Assembly (NCBI RefSeq): GCF_003460505.1
Contig: NZ_QTVG01000005.1
Coordinates: forward strand, 124,001-188,000
DNA length: 64,000 bases
From: Eubacterium sp. AF36-5BH
GTDB taxonomy: Bacteria > Bacillota > Clostridia > Lachnospirales > Lachnospiraceae
Reading direction: 5' to 3'
Part shown: piece by piece, positions 63,415 to 64,000 of the stretch
How the letters are laid out: each line of letters begins with the position of its first letter
Position numbering within the stretch: the stretch's first letter is position 1
Notes under the pieces: generated by a model
Seen by the model: the letters and a program-made list of their open reading frames with translations, nothing else
What the model was told of the DNA's origin: nothing
Database searches by the model: none
Translations under genes and position numbers: made by a program

Positions 63415-64000
63415 ATGAGTTTTACAAGCGAAGGCGAAAAGCAACAATATTATATTAATAAATGTAAAGAAATAATCAAGGCAAAAGAGGCTGCTTTAGG
63501 AAGAAAATTAACAGCGTGTGTCTGTACATTCGGTTGCCAGATGAATTTCAAGGATTCAGAGAAACTTCTTGGTATTCTTACTGAAATTGGCTACGAAGAA
63601 ACAGAAGATGAGCATGCTGATTTAGTTTTATATAACACATGTACCGTAAGAGAAAACGCCAATTTAAAAATTTATGGCAGACTTGGATATCTTTCAAAAA
63701 TTAAAGAGAAGAACCCTGATATGATTATCGGCCTTTGCGGTTGTATGATGCAGGAGCCACAGGTTGTCGAAAAATTAAATAAAAGCTACAAGTTTATTGA
63801 TTTGATTTTTGGTACACATAATGTATTTTTATTAGCTGAATTATTATATGAAAGATTAATAAGCGGTCACAAAATCGAAGATATCTGGGATGGCACAACA
63901 GAAATTGTAGAAGATTTACCTGCTGTTAGAAAGTATGACTTTAAATCAGGCGTTAATATTATGTATGGTTGCGATAATTTTTGCAGTTACTGTATTGTTC
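63415..64000 (+). CDS. miaB: tRNA-2-methylthio-N6-dimethylallyladenosine synthase MiaB (3' end missing)
   Basis: Radical SAM methylthiotransferase acting on i6A37 of tRNA. The first 195 residues are present. The N-terminal UPF0004 domain has cluster cysteines at 41 (GCQMN), 76 (NTCTVREN) and 110 (CGCMMQ). The radical SAM motif CDNFCSYC with cysteines at 186, 190 and 193 begins just before the window ends. TAGGAGA precedes the ATG. The GCQMN and NTCTVREN motifs favour MiaB over MtaB or RimO. Confidence 0.93.
   Translation, partial: MSFTSEGEKQQYYINKCKEIIKAKEAALGRKLTACVCTFGCQMNFKDSEKLLGILTEIGYEETEDEHADLVLYNTCTVRENANLKIYGRLGYLSKIKEKNPDMIIGLCGCMMQEPQVVEKLNKSYKFIDLIFGTHNVFLLAELLYERLISGHKIEDIWDGTTEIVEDLPAVRKYDFKSGVNIMYGCDNFCSYCIV

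Noticed and set aside
1-64000. tRNA, rRNA, insertion sequences, prophage or integrase attachment sites
   Set aside because: No cloverleaf, transposase, inverted-repeat-bounded element or phage gene was seen; all genes are core-type.

Overview
The window is AT-rich bacterial DNA, densely packed, with most genes on the + strand. The gene content points to a Gram-positive Firmicute of the class Clostridia, most likely a Lachnospiraceae-type gut anaerobe. Reasons: Bacillus/Clostridium gene order in several blocks, strong AGGAGG ribosome binding sites, AGA-dominated arginine codons, Pta-AckA acetate fermentation, a biotin/Na+ decarboxylase operon, meso-DAP-type MurE beside DapF, and sporulation-family genes (spoIVA, ylbJ, yqfC, yqfD). 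This placement is inference from gene content; no rRNA is present to confirm it. I saw no tRNA, rRNA, insertion sequence, phage or CRISPR. Nearly everything is core genome.

Layout. 1-7 kb: end of scpA, scpB, a D,D-carboxypeptidase, dapF, murE and asnB (chromosome condensation, cell wall, amino acids). 7-12.3 kb: a five-gene biotin-dependent, Na+-translocating decarboxylase or transcarboxylase operon with its own promoter. It carries both a 12S-type (acyl-CoA) and a 5S-type (oxaloacetate/pyruvate) carboxyltransferase next to one biotin carrier and one membrane pump. 12.4-18 kb: a BaiN-like flavoprotein, cmk, ispH, an S1-domain protein (overlapping ispH out of frame), rsmD, coaD and a coiled-coil protein. 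18-23.2 kb: a degenerate ~29-bp tandem repeat, ylbJ on the - strand, a WalJ-like hydrolase, an ACT/DUF711 pair, and tmcAL on the - strand. 23.3-25.6 kb: pta and ackA, separated by a terminator. 25.7-38.7 kb: a long housekeeping stretch, yceD-rpmF-plsX-acpP-rnc-smc-ftsY, then ilvA, then ylxM-ffh-rpsP-khpA-rimM-trmD-rplS (lipid synthesis, RNA processing, SRP targeting, translation). 38.7-47.8 kb: rbgA, rnhB, yraN, pgeF, der, plsY, gpsA, cls, spoIVA (ribosome assembly, phospholipids, spore coat base). 47.9-52.1 kb: tyrS, alaS, rpsU. 52.2-64 kb: yqfC-yqfD-phoH-ybeY, a DUF3048 protein, a MurJ/SpoVB-type flippase, a small BofC-like protein, two flavoproteins, an unknown 395-residue protein with a structured leader, a DUF896 protein, a 5-formyl-THF cyclo-ligase, and the start of miaB, which runs off the end.

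How the genes work together. GpsA, PlsX, PlsY and Cls cover sn-glycerol-3-phosphate supply, acyl-phosphate formation, first acylation and cardiolipin synthesis. Ffh, FtsY and YlxM cover co-translational targeting. RsmD, RimM, TrmD, RbgA, Der, YbeY, PhoH and RNase III, with L32, S16, L19 and S21, cover ribosome assembly and RNA maturation. DapF and MurE share meso-diaminopimelate. Pta-AckA supplies ATP, and the decarboxylase operon could couple carboxyl-group chemistry to a sodium gradient.

No clearly foreign or wholly unknown system stands out. The most interesting items are the dual-carboxyltransferase operon with an OadG-like subunit carrying an outside domain, the tandem repeat next to ylbJ, the spoIVA start buried in a terminator hairpin, and the paired-repeat promoter and hairpin leader in front of the unknown gene at 61448.
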